Assembly (NCBI GenBank): GCA_937873155.1
Contig: CALMVZ010000024.1
Span: forward strand, 247,147-311,146
DNA from: an uncultured Bacteroidota bacterium
Lineage (GTDB): Bacteria; Bacteroidota; Bacteroidia; B-17B0; Aurantibacillaceae
Direction: 5' to 3'
Length of the DNA: 64,000 nucleotides
Position numbers and translations under genes: made by a program. The notes under the pieces were generated by a model. The model ran no database searches and was not told the DNA's origin. It saw nothing but the letters and a program-made list of their open reading frames with translations. This document shows, piece after piece, positions 63,794 to 64,000 of the stretch; position 1 is the stretch's first letter, and each line of letters opens with the position of its first letter.

Positions 63794-63960
63794 TTACTCG
63801 AGTAAATACAGTCAATTAGCCCTTTTCTTAAAAGCTAAATTCACTTAATTTCAATAAACGGCATTAAATCATTTATCAATTGTAAATCTTTCAGAAAAAA
63901 GTTAGATATTTGAGGCAGGCAGTCTACCAAAAACCATCCGATCAGGGTGGTTTTTTTGCT
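63794..63960 (+). ncRNA. Module 2: palindrome, conserved core, terminator (possible small RNA)
   Basis: This is the second copy of the module, 276-277 bp after the first. TTACTCGAGTAA (63794-63805), the shared core (63841-63911), then a unique stretch and a hairpin AAACCATCC/GGGTGGTTT (63931-63953) with a T run. The terminator hairpins of the two modules are different in sequence but equal in kind, which argues for separately kept short transcription units. The next unit, if any, is outside the window. Confidence 0.45.
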
Positions 63961-64000
63961 TTTAAACCGTTCAAAATGAATTGGTAACGGTGGTTGAGGA

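Noticed and set aside
63700..64000. Repeat of the tRNA-Glu 3' end (attR) at the right side
   Set aside because: No copy of the T-arm and acceptor sequence was seen up to the window end; the right border must be elsewhere or the idea is wrong.

Overview
The window looks like chromosome of a Bacteroidota (Cytophaga-Flavobacterium-Bacteroides group) bacterium, perhaps Chitinophagia or Sphingobacteriia; no genus can be named from the sequence alone. The evidence is AT-rich DNA, Bacteroidota-type promoters (TTTG, 18 bp, TAnnTTTG) ahead of the tRNA-Glu gene and the SWIB gene, many short secreted proteins, a stand-alone KdpD sensor module, a PorT-like beta-barrel, and a primase-helicase with the layout typical of Bacteroidota mobile elements.

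Positions 1-9.7 kb are ordinary core chromosome, mostly on the plus strand: cinA (minus), a DUF4197 protein, a YfhO-type membrane protein, thioredoxin, a DUF1801 protein, a YceI-TPR protein, secreted proteins of unknown function and a YdcF/SanA-type protein. Short REP-like repeats separate several of them. Positions 9.7-18.3 kb are an accessory, defence-like stretch. It holds a 1011-residue HD plus Hsp90-type ATPase protein (AT-rich), a histone-like SWIB protein, a cluster of CCAATG repeats, a KilA-N protein, and a two-gene operon: a MazG-like NTP pyrophosphohydrolase and a fusion of GIY-YIG nuclease, DUF2075 helicase and LexA/UmuD-type self-cleaving protease. The fusion keeps the Ala-Gly cleavage pair and the Ser/Lys dyad.

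A tRNA-Glu gene lies at 18.48 kb. Its 3' end overlaps, antisense, the C-terminus of a large serine recombinase. From there to about 29.97 kb the DNA looks like an integrative element. It carries two paralogous large serine recombinases enclosing a tripartite hipBST toxin-antitoxin operon, two small genes, a 0.9-kb array of about 37 degenerate units of about 24.6 bp built on palindromic cores, XhoI-type palindromes (TTACTCGAGTAA), a second repeat cluster, a TOPRIM primase/VapE-like helicase, an excisionase-like HTH protein and small unknown genes.

Positions 30-48.5 kb form a potassium island: a histidine kinase, a stand-alone KdpD sensor, Kup, small proteins and YnfA, a porin, and a kdp operon with two full KdpA genes, KdpB, KdpC, KdpF and several micro-membrane proteins (25-69 residues). 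NhaD and a sigma-54-type response regulator complete it. Positions 48.7-52 kb hold VWA and DUF4159 proteins.

Positions 52-63.1 kb form a heavy-metal and ion-stress island. A tight operon encodes TolC, a membrane-fusion protein, CorA, a DUF190 protein, an HME-type RND pump and a beta-barrel. Beyond it are crcB with a fluoride riboswitch, a YdcF protein and a CusRS-like two-component system. The window ends with a zinc-finger-like small protein and two copies of a 277-bp-period module (palindrome, conserved core, terminator), possibly small-RNA genes. The same TTACTCGAGTAA palindrome occurs at 25.3 kb and 63.5-63.8 kb, which hints that the whole stretch from the tRNA to the window end is one large element carrying K+/metal cargo. 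That is inference: no second copy of the tRNA end was seen in the window.
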